The notes below the pieces were generated by a model. That model did not search any database. It saw only the letters and a list, made by a program, of their open reading frames with translations, and was not told the origin of the DNA. Of a stretch of 64,000 nt of DNA, positions 45,116 through 55,269 are shown piece by piece. Source of the stretch: Alloalcanivorax venustensis ISO4 (GTDB taxonomy: Bacteria; Pseudomonadota; Gammaproteobacteria; Pseudomonadales; Alcanivoracaceae); contig NZ_ARXR01000015.1 of NCBI RefSeq assembly GCF_015356855.1, positions 1 through 64,000 of the forward strand, in the 5' to 3' direction. Within the stretch, counting starts at the first letter, position 1; every line of letters begins with the position of its first letter. The position numbers were made by a program, and so were the translations under genes.

Positions 45116-46063
45116 ATGAGAATCGGTCTGGTCGTTGATTCCGGCTGCGATCTTCCCAAATCCTTTATCGATGAACACGGCATTCTGATCCTCCCGGTCT
45201 CCATCCGGCTCGGGGATCAGATCATCGTTGATGAACGGGATCCGGAACGCACCCGTCAGTTTTACGCCACCGAGGCGTCCGAGAAAGCCCATGGCGCGGA
45301 ATCGATCCCGTTCACCATGGAGCAGATCAAGGCGCTGTTCCTGGATAAGGTGGTGGTGGATTTCGACTACGCCCTGGTGCAGACGGTGCCGAAAAGCCGC
45401 AGTCCGATTTTCACCAACGCCACCGAGGCCTCCCACGCGATCCTGCGTGAGTACAAGCCGATCCGGAAGCAGGCCGGCGTGGAAGGCCCCTTCGCCCTGC
45501 GCGTCACCGACAGCCAGACCCTGTTCGCCGGCCAGGGCGCCCTGGCGGCGGAGACCATGCGGCTGATCAAAAGCGGCATGAAAATCACCGAAATCCGGCA
45601 GAGCGTGGAAGTGCTGGCCTCCAAGGCCACCGGCTACGCGGTGGTGCCGGACATCTACTACCTGCACAAGCGCGCCAAGAAACGCGGCGACAAGAGCGTC
45701 AGCTGGGCCGGCGCGATTCTCGGCAATGCCCTGGACATCAAACCGGTGCTCTGCGCCCGCCAAGACGAAACCTTCCCGGTGGCCAAGATGCGCGGCTTCG
45801 ACGCCGGCGTGGAGGCCATGTTCCGGCACGGCGCCCGCTGCATAGAGCGCGGCCTGATGGCGCCGGTGGTGTGCGTGAGCTACGCCGGTGACGAAAGCCG
45901 GATTCGCCAGATGCCCGGCTTCGACCGCCTGGCCGAGGCCGCCAAGCGCCACAAGGTGGAGCTGCTGACCAGCAGCATGGGCCTCACCGGGGCGGTGAAC
46001 ATCGGCCCGGGCGCGCTCAGCATCGGCATGATCGTCGACGACCCTGCCTTCACCACGGACTGA
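45116..46063 (+). CDS. DegV family fatty-acid-binding protein
   Basis: 315 residues. The N-terminal MRIGLVVDSGCDLPKSFIDE and the DSQTLFAGQGALAAE segment follow the DegV pattern (two-domain fatty-acid binding fold). In Gram-positives such proteins present fatty acids to a kinase; in this organism the partner is unknown. Separate from metF by 89 bp with its own likely promoter. Confidence 0.85.
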   Translation: MRIGLVVDSGCDLPKSFIDEHGILILPVSIRLGDQIIVDERDPERTRQFYATEASEKAHGAESIPFTMEQIKALFLDKVVVDFDYALVQTVPKSRSPIFTNATEASHAILREYKPIRKQAGVEGPFALRVTDSQTLFAGQGALAAETMRLIKSGMKITEIRQSVEVLASKATGYAVVPDIYYLHKRAKKRGDKSVSWAGAILGNALDIKPVLCARQDETFPVAKMRGFDAGVEAMFRHGARCIERGLMAPVVCVSYAGDESRIRQMPGFDRLAEAAKRHKVELLTSSMGLTGAVNIGPGALSIGMIVDDPAFTTD

Positions 46064-46065
46064 GC

Positions 46066-46083
46066 CGGGGCCCGCTCCCACAA
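46066..46083. repeat. family-A repeat fragment
   Basis: GGGGCCCGCTCCCACAAG matches the right outer arm of the family-A element and lies right after the degV stop codon. No left arm was found nearby. Confidence 0.5.
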
Positions 46084-46156
46084 GACCTGCCACCCTCACC
46101 CGCCATTGATTGGTCCGCGTTTAGCGTAATGGTTTGTTTTATCCGCGGAGCGCTTC

Positions 46157-47041
46157 ATGAGAACCACCCTGCTGTTTCTTTGCACGCTGGCGGTCACCGG
46201 CTGTGTGCGCCATCTGGGCGCGCCGGAGGGCGAGCCGCCGGCGCTGCCCGATTTCGACGTCACGATGATTGAGGATCGGGTTTACACCCCCGATGACTGG
46301 CCCCAAGCCCTGCACGCGGACATCTACCGCCCGGAGCCACCCGGCCGGTATCCGACGGTGCTGATGGTGCACGGCGGCGGTTGGGAACGACGCTCGCCGG
46401 AGGACACGGCGGGGCTTGCCAGGCAACTGGCCGAGCAAGGCTTCGTGGTGGTGAACATCGAGTACCGCTTCGCGCCGGAGTACACCTTCCCGGCGCAGCT
46501 CCACGACCTGCAGATGGCGATGCGCTGGCTGCACGTGCACGCGGACGACTACGGCATCGACCGGTCGCGGGTGGGCGCCTGGGGCTATTCGTCCGGCGCC
46601 CACCTGGTGACGCTGCTGGCCACTGTGGCGGCGGATACGGACAGCCCGCTGAACGAACCCTACGGCGGTCCGGTCACCCGGCCGCGGGCGGTGGTGGCCG
46701 GCGGTACACCCACGGATCTGCGCAAGTTCGAGGGCGGCACCCTGGTACCGCAGTTCCTGGGCGGCCCGCAGGAGAGCAACGCCGCCATCTACGCAGCCGC
46801 CTCGCCGGTCACCCATGTGGGCGCCGACACGCCGCCGCATCTGCTCTACCACGGTACCCTGGATTCGGTGGTGCCGGTGGATCACGCGGAGGACTACCGC
46901 ACCGCGCTCAACGCCAACGGCGTCGACAACGAACTGCTGCTGTTGCGCGGCAAGGGCCATGTGGCGGCGTTTCTGTTCGGCGGGGCCGCCGAGGACGCCG
47001 GGGCCGCGTTCCTGGCCCGCACCCTGACACCCGCCCATTAA
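46157..47041 (+). CDS. alpha/beta hydrolase lipoprotein (esterase/lipase, HGG type)
   Basis: 294 residues with a lipoprotein signal (LFLCTLAVTGC, Cys16), so envelope-located. MVHGGGWERRSPED has the HGGG oxyanion motif, GYSSGAHLVTLLA holds the nucleophile Ser, and GTLDSVVPVDHAED and GKGHVAAFL supply Asp and His. Resembles carboxylesterase/BD-FAE type enzymes. Its TAA stop is inside the 8-bp duplication made by the insertion sequence that follows, which has moved its terminator 1.4 kb away. Confidence 0.85.
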   Translation: MRTTLLFLCTLAVTGCVRHLGAPEGEPPALPDFDVTMIEDRVYTPDDWPQALHADIYRPEPPGRYPTVLMVHGGGWERRSPEDTAGLARQLAEQGFVVVNIEYRFAPEYTFPAQLHDLQMAMRWLHVHADDYGIDRSRVGAWGYSSGAHLVTLLATVAADTDSPLNEPYGGPVTRPRAVVAGGTPTDLRKFEGGTLVPQFLGGPQESNAAIYAAASPVTHVGADTPPHLLYHGTLDSVVPVDHAEDYRTALNANGVDNELLLLRGKGHVAAFLFGGAAEDAGAAFLARTLTPAH

Positions 47042-47044
47042 AAA

Positions 47045-48408
47045 GGTTCATCGCGTTTTAGCGGGAATGCTCCCTTCGGTTAGGGGCGCGACGGGCCGAT
47101 TCGGAAGTCAGTCAACAGGGGAACTAAGCGGTAGGGGCGGACAGTGAACCGAGTTAAGTTGTTTGTGCGACCAAATAACGAGACAAGGACACTGCCGCCA
47201 TGGGCGATGCTACGTTCCCCGGCTCGGGCTGGGAAGGCTTTATGGCCACCCAATTCGTTCCGCTCTCCGGTTCCGAGTGCCTAATTCACCTGGTTCCTGA
47301 CCCTCAAGTGCCGCCTCGCTGCCCAGGCTGCCGGCGATCCTGCCCCCTGATCCACGACACCACAGTACGCCGCATTCGGGACCGGGACCTGTTCGAGTAT
47401 CGGGTTTGGTTGTCAGTGCCAATAAGGCGGGTACGCTGCGCCACGTGCGGTGTTGGCCGGGAAGCATTGTCCTGGCTTGAGCCCCGGTCTCGCATCACCC
47501 ACCGACTACGTCAGCACGTCGAGGTCTTGCTGACCCTCCTGCCGATCAAGCAGATCGCCGGCCTTACCGGGCTGCACTGGCACACCCTCAAGACCCTCGA
47601 CAAGGCCCGGCTGGCCCGGGACCTGCCCGAGCCAGACCTCAGTCTGGTCCGTTACCTGGTTATGGACGAGTTCGCCCTGTTCAAGGGCCACCGTTATGCC
47701 AGCGTGGTGATCGATGCCGAGACCCGGCAGGTGCTGTGGGTGGGTGAAGGTCGATCCCGCGAGGCGGTCCGGCCCTGCTTCGAGTGGTTGGGGCCTCATT
47801 GCGAGCACATCGAGGCGGTGGCCATGGACATGAACACCGCCATGGACCTGGAGGTACAGGCCTGGTGCCCCAAGGCCCGCGTGGTCTACGACCTGTTCCA
47901 TGTGATCGCCAAGTTCGGTCGGGAGGTGATCGACCGGGTTCGGGTGGATCAGGCCAACCAATTGCGCCAGGACAAGCCCGCACGGCGGGCCGTGAAGCGC
48001 TCACGCTGGTTGCTGCTGCGCAACCCAGAGAACCTGAAGGCTGATCAAGCGGACGAGCTGAAGACATTACTGGATCTGAATCAGCCGTTGATGGTGGTGT
48101 ATCTGATGAAGAGCCAGCTCAAGGAACTCTGGTACGCCCGCACCGAGCGGGCGGCCCGGTGGCGTTGGACACGGTGGTTCAACATGGCCCAAGCCAGTGG
48201 TCTGGCCCCGCTGATCCGCTTCGCCCGGCGTCTGAAGCCCTACGCCGAGGGCATCATCGCCAGCGCCACCTATCGCCTCAATACCAGCGTGCTGGAGGGT
48301 ATGAACAACAGGATCAAGGTCATCAAGCGCATGGCTTATGGCTACCGGGACAGCGACTACTTCTTCTTGAAGATCAAAGCCGCTTTTCCCGGTAATCCGC
48401 GATGAACC
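47045..48408 (+). mobile_element. intact ISL3-family insertion sequence
   Basis: Terminal inverted repeats start GGTTCATCGCG at the left (47045-47070) and, on the opposite strand, GGTTCATCGCG at the right (48383-48408); further matches (CGGGAA) follow. Flanked by a perfect 8-bp direct repeat ATTAAAAA (47037-47044 and 48409-48416), the length usual for ISL3. Total 1364 bp with one complete transposase gene, so recent and possibly active. Confidence 0.95.
47200..48405 (+). CDS. ISL3 family transposase
   Basis: 401 residues. N-terminal zinc-binding Cys motifs (CPGCRRSCP, CATCGVG), a helix-turn-helix region, then the catalytic DDE core: YLVMDEFALFKGHRYASVVI (Asp), VAMDMNTAMD (Asp) and LEGMNNRIKVIKRMAYGYRD (Glu). 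The stop codon lies inside the right terminal repeat. An in-frame ATG at 47242 is an alternative start. The 130 bp upstream belong to the element. Confidence 0.93.
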   Translation: MGDATFPGSGWEGFMATQFVPLSGSECLIHLVPDPQVPPRCPGCRRSCPLIHDTTVRRIRDRDLFEYRVWLSVPIRRVRCATCGVGREALSWLEPRSRITHRLRQHVEVLLTLLPIKQIAGLTGLHWHTLKTLDKARLARDLPEPDLSLVRYLVMDEFALFKGHRYASVVIDAETRQVLWVGEGRSREAVRPCFEWLGPHCEHIEAVAMDMNTAMDLEVQAWCPKARVVYDLFHVIAKFGREVIDRVRVDQANQLRQDKPARRAVKRSRWLLLRNPENLKADQADELKTLLDLNQPLMVVYLMKSQLKELWYARTERAARWRWTRWFNMAQASGLAPLIRFARRLKPYAEGIIASATYRLNTSVLEGMNNRIKVIKRMAYGYRDSDYFFLKIKAAFPGNPR

Positions 48409-48415
48409 ATTAAAA

Positions 48416-48439
48416 AGCCCCGGGGAAAACCCCGGGGCT
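48416..48439. terminator. bidirectional terminator displaced by the insertion sequence
   Basis: AGCCCCGGGG-AAAA-CCCCGGGGCT; preceded by TTAAAAA, which gives a U-run on the minus strand. Before insertion it lay directly after the esterase stop codon; it can also end AraC transcripts. Confidence 0.75.
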
Positions 48440-48466
48440 TGCTCACAACCCAAATATGCAAAAGAT

Positions 48467-48518
48467 AGCGTTCCGCTAGCTCGCCCCCGCATTGTGGGGG
48501 CCAACCCGGCGGAACGCT
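48467..48518. repeat. nested inverted repeat downstream of the AraC gene
   Basis: Outer arms AGCGTTCCGC/GCGGAACGCT (perfect, 10 bp) and inner GCCCCC/GGGGGC. It lies between the terminator and the AraC stop codon and forms a strong hairpin in RNA of either strand. Confidence 0.6.
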
Positions 48519-48569
48519 TGCACGCTTGTTTCCCGCCCCGTTGATGATTCGTCCCGCGGGCCTTTTCGC

Positions 48570-49589
48570 TCAGAGACTGAGCAGCCAATCGCGAAACTCC
48601 GGCCGCGACGGCCCGTCGCCGTCCGCCCGTAAACGGCGGGCGCGGGCGGAGCGGCCCTGCTCCATGGCCTCACCGGGGGTCATGCCGAAACGCTGGCGGA
48701 ACAGGCGGCAGAAATGGCTCTGGCTGTCGAAGCCGCACTCCAGCGCCACCTCGACCAGACGCCGCTGCCCCAGATCACGCTCGGCAAGCTCGCGGAACGC
48801 CCGGTCCAAGCGCTGTTCGCGGATATAGCCGGCGACGCCGCCGAACGGCTCGAACAGCCGGTAAAGCCGGGTGCGCGACAGGCCGAAACGCCGGCACAGC
48901 CGGGCCGGCCCCAGCCCCGGGTCGTCCAGGTTGTGAACGATGAACGCCCGCACCGCGTCGCGGGCGGCGTCCTCGAACGGCATCGCCGCGTCTTCGCGCA
49001 CCGGGCCCTGGCAGAGGGCGCCGGCCACCGCGCCCACCAGGGTGCGGTTGATGGCCGGCAGGTCGTCCACGGAGGCGTCCGCCAGCGACGTCCAGACACT
49101 GGACAGGTGGTTGGCGAGAATAGTGGCCAGCGGGGTGCCGGCGCGCAGCACCGTGCCCGGCCGGTAGTCGGCCGGTTTGGTGAGGGCGAAGAAGCGGTCG
49201 CGGGGGATCACCAGCGACAGGTTGCCGGAGCGCGGCGCCAGGGTTTCCAGGCCCAGCCCCATATCCAGCAGGCTGATGTCGCCGGGGCCCACCTGCACCT
49301 TGCGGTCACCGTTGTAGCCCTGGTAACCGCCGTGGGTGTACAGCTGCACCAGCAGGTGATCGTCCGAGGTGCGCCGGTCCCGCTGGAAGTGCAGGGGCGT
49401 GAACTCACTGCGCGCGATCAGCGTCTGGCCGAGATTGAAACTCTCCAGCCGGCCCTGGAATTCACGGCCGCCGGGTTCCCGGGCGGCGCGGCAATCGAAC
49501 AGGGGTTCGACGCTCTGACGCCAGATCTCCAGGCGTTCATCGCGATCAAACTGGCGGGCATCAAGCTTGTCGTGGGGAATTCGCTCCAT
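48570..49589 (-). CDS. AraC family transcriptional regulator
   Basis: 339 residues. The C-terminal ~100 residues hold the two AraC helix-turn-helix units (GLGPARLCRRFGLSRTRLYR and LVEVALECGFDSQSHFCRLF). The N-terminal part (FNLGQTLIARSEFTPLHFQR) resembles the AraC-binding-like domain of FeaR/ToxR-type regulators. No cognate gene is obvious; the aldo/keto reductase upstream in the same direction is 43 bp away and could be its partner or an independent gene. Confidence 0.9.
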   Translation of the reverse strand: MERIPHDKLDARQFDRDERLEIWRQSVEPLFDCRAAREPGGREFQGRLESFNLGQTLIARSEFTPLHFQRDRRTSDDHLLVQLYTHGGYQGYNGDRKVQVGPGDISLLDMGLGLETLAPRSGNLSLVIPRDRFFALTKPADYRPGTVLRAGTPLATILANHLSSVWTSLADASVDDLPAINRTLVGAVAGALCQGPVREDAAMPFEDAARDAVRAFIVHNLDDPGLGPARLCRRFGLSRTRLYRLFEPFGGVAGYIREQRLDRAFRELAERDLGQRRLVEVALECGFDSQSHFCRLFRQRFGMTPGEAMEQGRSARARRLRADGDGPSRPEFRDWLLSL

Positions 49590-49632
49590 GCCCGCATGCT
49601 AGAGCCTGAGGGGCGCTTTGTCTCGCCCGCCG

Positions 49633-50442
49633 TCAGTCCCAGTCCGGGGCGAAATCCGGGTCGGCGATGCGCTCGTCCCGGTTAAGGGCCTCGATGGCGT
49701 CCATGTCGTCCTGTTCCAGCGTGATATCCAGCGCCGCCATGTTGGCTTTCAGGTGCGCTTCCTTGGTGGACGACGGACTCACCACGATGTCTTTCTGGTG
49801 CAGCCAGGCGAGCGCCACCTGGGCGGCGGAGGCGTCGTACTTCTCACCCAGCTTCTTGAGGGTCGGGTCCTCCAGCACCTTGCCCACCGCCAGCGGCATG
49901 TAGGCGGTCACGGTGAGACCGGCGCGCTGGATCGCGTCGACCACCCTGCGGTTGGTCAGGAAGGGGTGCACTTCCACCTGGTTGGTGACCAGTTCCTCGC
50001 CGCCGGGCACGCTGAGCGCCCGCTCCAGTTGCGCCACGGTGAAGTTGGAGACCCCCACGTTCTTGGCCAGGCCCTGTTTTTTGGCGTCGGCCAGGGCGCC
50101 GATGTATTCGTCCATGGGCACGTCGTCGTTGGGGCTCGGCCAGTGGATCAGGGCCAGATCCACCGCGTCCACGCGCAGCCGGTTCACGCTCTCCTGCAAA
50201 CTTTGTAAAAGGTCATCATGCTGCAGGCGGTCGTGCCAGATTTTGGTGGTCAGGAACACCTCGTCACGGGGCACGTCATGGGCGTCCAGGGCGGCGCCCA
50301 CGGTCTCCTCGTTCTCGTACATCTGGGCGGTGTCGATGTGGCGGTAGCCCAGGTCCAGGGCCTTGTGGATGCTGCCCATAAGCGGCTCGCCCTTGAGCCG
50401 GAAGGTGCCCAGCCCCAGGGCCGGGAGGGTTGCCTTGGCCAT
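49633..50442 (-). CDS. aldo/keto reductase, 2,5-diketo-D-gluconate reductase type
   Basis: 269 residues, TIM barrel. Catalytic tetrad visible: Asp/Tyr in YRHIDTAQMYENEE, Lys in LTTKIWHDRL, His in ALIHWPSP. NVGVSNFTVAQLERAL and QVEVHPFL are typical. NADPH-dependent reduction of small aldehydes or ketones; resembles DkgB, though methylglyoxal-type aldehydes are equally possible substrates. Confidence 0.88.
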   Translation of the reverse strand: MAKATLPALGLGTFRLKGEPLMGSIHKALDLGYRHIDTAQMYENEETVGAALDAHDVPRDEVFLTTKIWHDRLQHDDLLQSLQESVNRLRVDAVDLALIHWPSPNDDVPMDEYIGALADAKKQGLAKNVGVSNFTVAQLERALSVPGGEELVTNQVEVHPFLTNRRVVDAIQRAGLTVTAYMPLAVGKVLEDPTLKKLGEKYDASAAQVALAWLHQKDIVVSPSSTKEAHLKANMAALDITLEQDDMDAIEALNRDERIADPDFAPDWD

Positions 50443-50501
50443 GTTCTCTCCTTGCTTTCGTGGCTTGTCTGAACTCTACCTGATGATGGAGACGGCCGCT
50501 T

Positions 50502-51380
50502 TCAAGCTCGGCCATCCATGCCGGCCACCAGGAAGTCCACGAACTGGCGCACCTTGGGGGACAGATGCCGGTGGCGCGGATAGACCACCCAGACCGCCGT
50601 GTGGGTGCAGGCGTGGGCGTCCAGCACGGATATCAGCTCGCCCCGCTCGATACCCTCGCGTACGTAGTAGTCCGGCAGCTGGGCCAGCCCCAGCCCCTTG
50701 TGCACCGCGTCCAGCAGCGCCAGGCCGGAGTTGGCGCGCCAGTTGCCTTCCACCCGCCAGGCCCGGTGCTGGCCGTCCAGGTCGAAGGTCCAGTGGTCGG
50801 CGGAACCGAGCAGGCAGTTGTGGCCGGCCAGTTCGCCCAGGGTGTGGGGGCGCGGGTGGCGCCGGAAATAGTCCGCCGAGCCGACCACGTACTCGCGGCG
50901 CGGGCACAGCTTGCGGGCGATCAGCGAAGAGTCGGGCAGGGCGCCGGTGCGCACCGCCACGTCGAAGCCCTCGTCGACGATGTCCACCGGCCGGTTGGTG
51001 AAGTCCATGCGCACCGACAGTTGCGGGTGCTCGGCGAGGAAGTCGTTGACCAGCGGAGCGATGAATTTTTCGCCGAAGGTGGTGGCGCAGGTGAGCTTGA
51101 GCACGCCGGTGGGCCGGCGCTGGTAGTCGCTGATCGCGGTGAGCGCTTCCTGGAAACCGTCGAACAGCTGGGCGCAGTGCTCGAAATAGACGGCGCCGGC
51201 ATCGGTGAGCCGCAGACGGCGGGTGGTCCGGTACAGCAGCTGGGTGCCGAGCTGGGTCTCCAGGCGCGCCACCAGACGGCTCACGTGGGAGCTGGAGACC
51301 CCCAGGCCCCGGGCCGCGCCGGCGAAGGATTCGTGTCTCACCACCTCGACGAAGGCCTCGATACGATCCCAGTGCTGCAT
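50502..51380 (-). CDS. LysR family regulator, divergent from frmA
   Basis: 292 residues starting MQHWDRIEAFVEVVRHESFA, with HTH GAARGLGVSSSHVSRLVARL and an effector-binding domain of normal length. The divergent position suggests control of the formaldehyde detoxification genes. The gene opens 114 bp from frmA, and a small palindrome lies directly next to its start codon. The long upstream extension of the frame is not coding. Confidence 0.92.
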   Translation of the reverse strand: MQHWDRIEAFVEVVRHESFAGAARGLGVSSSHVSRLVARLETQLGTQLLYRTTRRLRLTDAGAVYFEHCAQLFDGFQEALTAISDYQRRPTGVLKLTCATTFGEKFIAPLVNDFLAEHPQLSVRMDFTNRPVDIVDEGFDVAVRTGALPDSSLIARKLCPRREYVVGSADYFRRHPRPHTLGELAGHNCLLGSADHWTFDLDGQHRAWRVEGNWRANSGLALLDAVHKGLGLAQLPDYYVREGIERGELISVLDAHACTHTAVWVVYPRHRHLSPKVRQFVDFLVAGMDGRA

Positions 51381-51382
51381 TG

Positions 51383-51396
51383 TTGCTCCTGAGCAA
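51383..51396. promoter_or_regulatory. palindrome TTGCTC-CT-GAGCAA in the LysR/frmA gap
   Basis: Perfect 6-bp arms 3 bp upstream of the LysR start codon, followed by the AT-rich ATAATCTATTGCGAAATAAT. A plausible LysR binding site for autoregulation and frmA control. Confidence 0.4.
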
Positions 51397-51467
51397 TAAT
51401 CTATTGCGAAATAATGCCTTAAGAGGGCGAAGCGGCGCCAGTACACTGAACCCAAGAACCGACGTAA

Positions 51468-52603
<1,136 letters not shown>

Positions 52604-52604
<1 letters not shown>

Positions 52605-52870
52605 AGCTGCAAGCTGCAAGCTGCAAGCTGCAAGCCGGGGCTTGGTGGCTGATGGGCCGTGCCAGTCAAGCACCAAAAGACGAATCAGGATACAAGATGC
52701 AGGATTCAGGGGATGGCGTGGTGCGAACCCTCTCGGCTGGCATCACGCCCAGGGCGCCATTCCGATGGCACTGCCTTCGCCCCTGTATCCTGCATCCTGA
52801 ATCCTGTATCGCGGCCGACAGGCCGCCCGGCACGGCCTGCTTGAAGCTTGCGGCTTGCCGCTTGAAGCCC
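52604..52870. repeat. composite: family-C element nested inside family-B arms, frmA-frmB gap
   Basis: The frmA-frmB gap begins with more than four tandem AAGCTGC units (52604-52635) and ends with a matching GCTTGAAGCTTGCGGCTTGC tract (52838-52870), together a family-B pair spread apart. Between them a family-C element has arms at 52689-52711 (GATACAAGATGCAGGATTCA) and 52780-52816 (CCTGTATCCTGCATCCTGAA onwards). The rest of the gap shows no coding signal. Confidence 0.75.
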
Positions 52871-52898
52871 GCCCATCGAACACAACGAGGGATCCGCC

Positions 52899-53759
52899 AT
52901 GACAACGTCTGACGAACTGGAACTGGTATCCGCCACCAAATCCTTCGGCGGCTGGCTAAAGCGCTACAAGCACCACAGCAAAGTGCTCGGCTGCGAGATG
53001 ATCTTCGCCATCTACCTGCCGCCGGCGGCGGAGGAGCAGGACGTGCCGTTGCTGTGGTGGCTGTCCGGCCTGACCTGCACGGATGAAAACTTCATGCAGA
53101 AGGCCGGCGCCCACGGCACCGCCGCGGAGCTGGGCCTGGCGATCGTCTGCCCGGACACCAGCCCGCGCGGCACCGACCTGCCCGGCGAACACGACAGCTA
53201 TGATTTCGGCTCCGGCGCCGGCTTCTACGTGAACGCCACCGAAGCACCCTGGAACCGCCACTTCCGCATGTACGACTACGTCACCGAAGAGCTGCCGGCG
53301 CTGGTCGCCCGGCATTTCCCGCTCAACGGCCAGCAGTCGATCAGCGGCCATTCCATGGGCGGTCACGGCGCCCTGGTGTGCGCGCTCAAGAACCCGGAAC
53401 GCTACGCCTCGGTGTCCGCGTTCGCGCCCATCGCCAACCCCACGCAATGCCCCTGGGGCGAGAAAGCGCTGGGCGGCTACCTGGGTGACGATCGTGAAAC
53501 CTGGAAGGAATGGGACGCCTGCGAACTGATCGCCACCGGCGCCCCGGCACCGGCGGAAATCAAGGTGGACCAGGGCGAGGCGGACAACTTCTACCAGGAC
53601 GGGCAGCTGCGCCCGGAAGCCCTGGAAGCGGCCTGCAAGCAGGCCGGCGTGCCGCTGACCCTGCGTATGCTGCCGGGGTACGATCACTCCTACTTCTTTA
53701 TCGCCAGCTTTATCGACGACCATCTTCGCTACCACGCGCACCATCTGCGTAGCGGCTGA
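52899..53759 (+). CDS. frmB: S-formylglutathione hydrolase
   Basis: 286 residues of the esterase D family. Nucleophile Ser in ISGHSMGGHGALVCAL, His in GYDHSYFFIASFIDDH and WLSGLTCTDENFMQKAGA near the N-terminus. Releases formate and glutathione, completing the FrmA pathway. Start at 52899 (MTTSDELELV) with GAGGGATCCGCC upstream. Confidence 0.96.
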   Translation: MTTSDELELVSATKSFGGWLKRYKHHSKVLGCEMIFAIYLPPAAEEQDVPLLWWLSGLTCTDENFMQKAGAHGTAAELGLAIVCPDTSPRGTDLPGEHDSYDFGSGAGFYVNATEAPWNRHFRMYDYVTEELPALVARHFPLNGQQSISGHSMGGHGALVCALKNPERYASVSAFAPIANPTQCPWGEKALGGYLGDDRETWKEWDACELIATGAPAPAEIKVDQGEADNFYQDGQLRPEALEAACKQAGVPLTLRMLPGYDHSYFFIASFIDDHLRYHAHHLRSG

Positions 53760-53762
53760 CTT

Positions 53763-53786
53763 GTGGGAGCGGGCCCAGCCCGCCCT
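53763..53786. repeat. family-A repeat fragment
   Basis: GTGGGAGCGGGCCCAGCCCG matches the left outer arm of the family-A element, immediately after frmB. No inner or right part is present. Confidence 0.5.
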
Positions 53787-53798
53787 TGGTGAGACGTC

Positions 53799-55139
53799 CT
53801 ATTCCGCCGACAGCGCCTCCAACAGCAGCAGGCTGTTGGCTTTCACGGCGGTGGTGATGGCCAGGCGCGGGTTGATGATCTCGAACTTGGGGTTGTGGTT
53901 CATCGGCGGCAGTTCACCGGTCGCCATGTATTTCTTCATCACGTCCGGGGCGCCGCCGCCCACTTCCATGAACAGGGTGCGGGCGTCCTCGATCCCGGCC
54001 ACCAGCATGGGGAAATCCTCGGAGCCCATCACCGGCGGGAAGCCGGGCATCAGCGCTTCTTTGCCGAGGCCGGCGGCCAGGGTTTGCTGGGCCTGTTCGG
54101 CCAGGGCCTCGTCGTTGTAGACCGGTTCGGAGTACCCTTTGAGGGTGTATTCCGGCATTTTGTCGTCGGCGACGCCGGCGGCCCGGGCGATGCCGTTGGT
54201 TTCCCGTTTGATGGCGTCGAGCATCTGTTCGCGCACCGGCTTTTCGTACCAGCGCAGGTTGAGCTTGAGGGTGCCGTTGTCCGGGATCACGTTGTTGGCT
54301 TCGCCGATCTGGCTGGCGCCCACGGTGAGCACCGCCGGTTTCTGCGGATCCACGTTGCGGCTGACGATGGTCTGGTAGGCCATCACCGAGCGCGCGCCCA
54401 TCACCACCGGGTCGACGGTATTCTGCGGCGAGGAGCCGTGGCCGCCGACGCCGTGCAGGGTGACGTCGAGCTGGTCGCTGCCGGCCATGCGGCGTCCGGC
54501 GCGCACCGCCACGGTGCCGGCGGGCCACACCGGGAACACATGGGCGCTGATCAGCAGCTCCGGCTTGGGCACCCGGTCGTAGAGGCCGTCGTCGACCATG
54601 GCCTGGGCGCCCTGGATCAGCTCTTCCGCCGGCTGGGCGATCAGCACCAGGGTGCCGGCCCAGGCGTCGCGGGTCTCTCGCATCACTTCGGCGATGCCCA
54701 GCAGCCAGCTGACGTGGGCGTCGTGGCCGCAGGCGTGGGCGACGTGGGTTTTGCTGCCGTCATCGAGCGTGACCTGCTTGCGGCTGGCGTAGTCCAGGCC
54801 GGTGTCCTCCTTCACCGGCAGGCCGTCCATGTCGCTGCGGAACATCACCACCGGGCCGTCGCCGTTTTTCAGCACCGCCGCCACGCCGGTGCCGCCGATG
54901 CCGGTGTGCACCTGGTAGCCCAGTTTTTTGAGGCGCTTGCTGACCTGTTTGGCGGTTTCGGTCTCCTGGAAGCCCAGTTCCGGGTTGGCGTGCAGGTGTT
55001 TGAAGGTGCTCACCAGGCGGTCGGCCTGGGCTTCGGCCAGTTGGTTGACACGTTGGGTGGTGTCGGCCAGAGCGGGGGTGGTCGCGGCGGTTAGTGCCAG
55101 GACCGCTGCAAGGGCGGCACGGTGTAGGTTTTTTAGCAT
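53799..55139 (-). CDS. exported M20 family amidohydrolase
   Basis: 446 residues with a Sec signal peptide (MLKNLHRAALAAVLALTAAT, cleavage near ALA-D). M20D motifs: ANPELGFQETETAK, VAHACGHDAHVSWLLG (metal ligands) and PAEELIQGAQAMVDDG (catalytic Glu). Resembles IAA-amino-acid/hippurate hydrolases and acts in the periplasm on an N-acylated or amidated substrate. Start at 55139 with GGGAGACACC; the upstream frame runs through a repeat. Substrate unknown. Confidence 0.9.
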   Translation of the reverse strand: MLKNLHRAALAAVLALTAATTPALADTTQRVNQLAEAQADRLVSTFKHLHANPELGFQETETAKQVSKRLKKLGYQVHTGIGGTGVAAVLKNGDGPVVMFRSDMDGLPVKEDTGLDYASRKQVTLDDGSKTHVAHACGHDAHVSWLLGIAEVMRETRDAWAGTLVLIAQPAEELIQGAQAMVDDGLYDRVPKPELLISAHVFPVWPAGTVAVRAGRRMAGSDQLDVTLHGVGGHGSSPQNTVDPVVMGARSVMAYQTIVSRNVDPQKPAVLTVGASQIGEANNVIPDNGTLKLNLRWYEKPVREQMLDAIKRETNGIARAAGVADDKMPEYTLKGYSEPVYNDEALAEQAQQTLAAGLGKEALMPGFPPVMGSEDFPMLVAGIEDARTLFMEVGGGAPDVMKKYMATGELPPMNHNPKFEIINPRLAITTAVKANSLLLLEALSAE

Positions 55140-55194
55140 TTTTGGTGTCTCCCGATGGGTCGTTATTGTTTGGGTTGAGAGTCGCTGTTGGCGA

Positions 55195-55253
55195 GGTCTC
55201 TGGGATCCTGCCGGGAGCTTCGCTCCCTTTCGCGGGCTGGGCCCGCTCGCACA
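55195..55253. repeat. family-A repeat, right half only
   Basis: TCTCTGGGATCCTGCCGGGA, the small hairpin GGGAGCTTCGCTCCC, CTTTCGCGGG and GGGCCCGCTC match the right half of the copy at 21614-21754, between the MATE gene and the M20 gene. The left half is missing. Confidence 0.65.
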
Positions 55254-55269
55254 AGCCGCGCCCCTTTGA

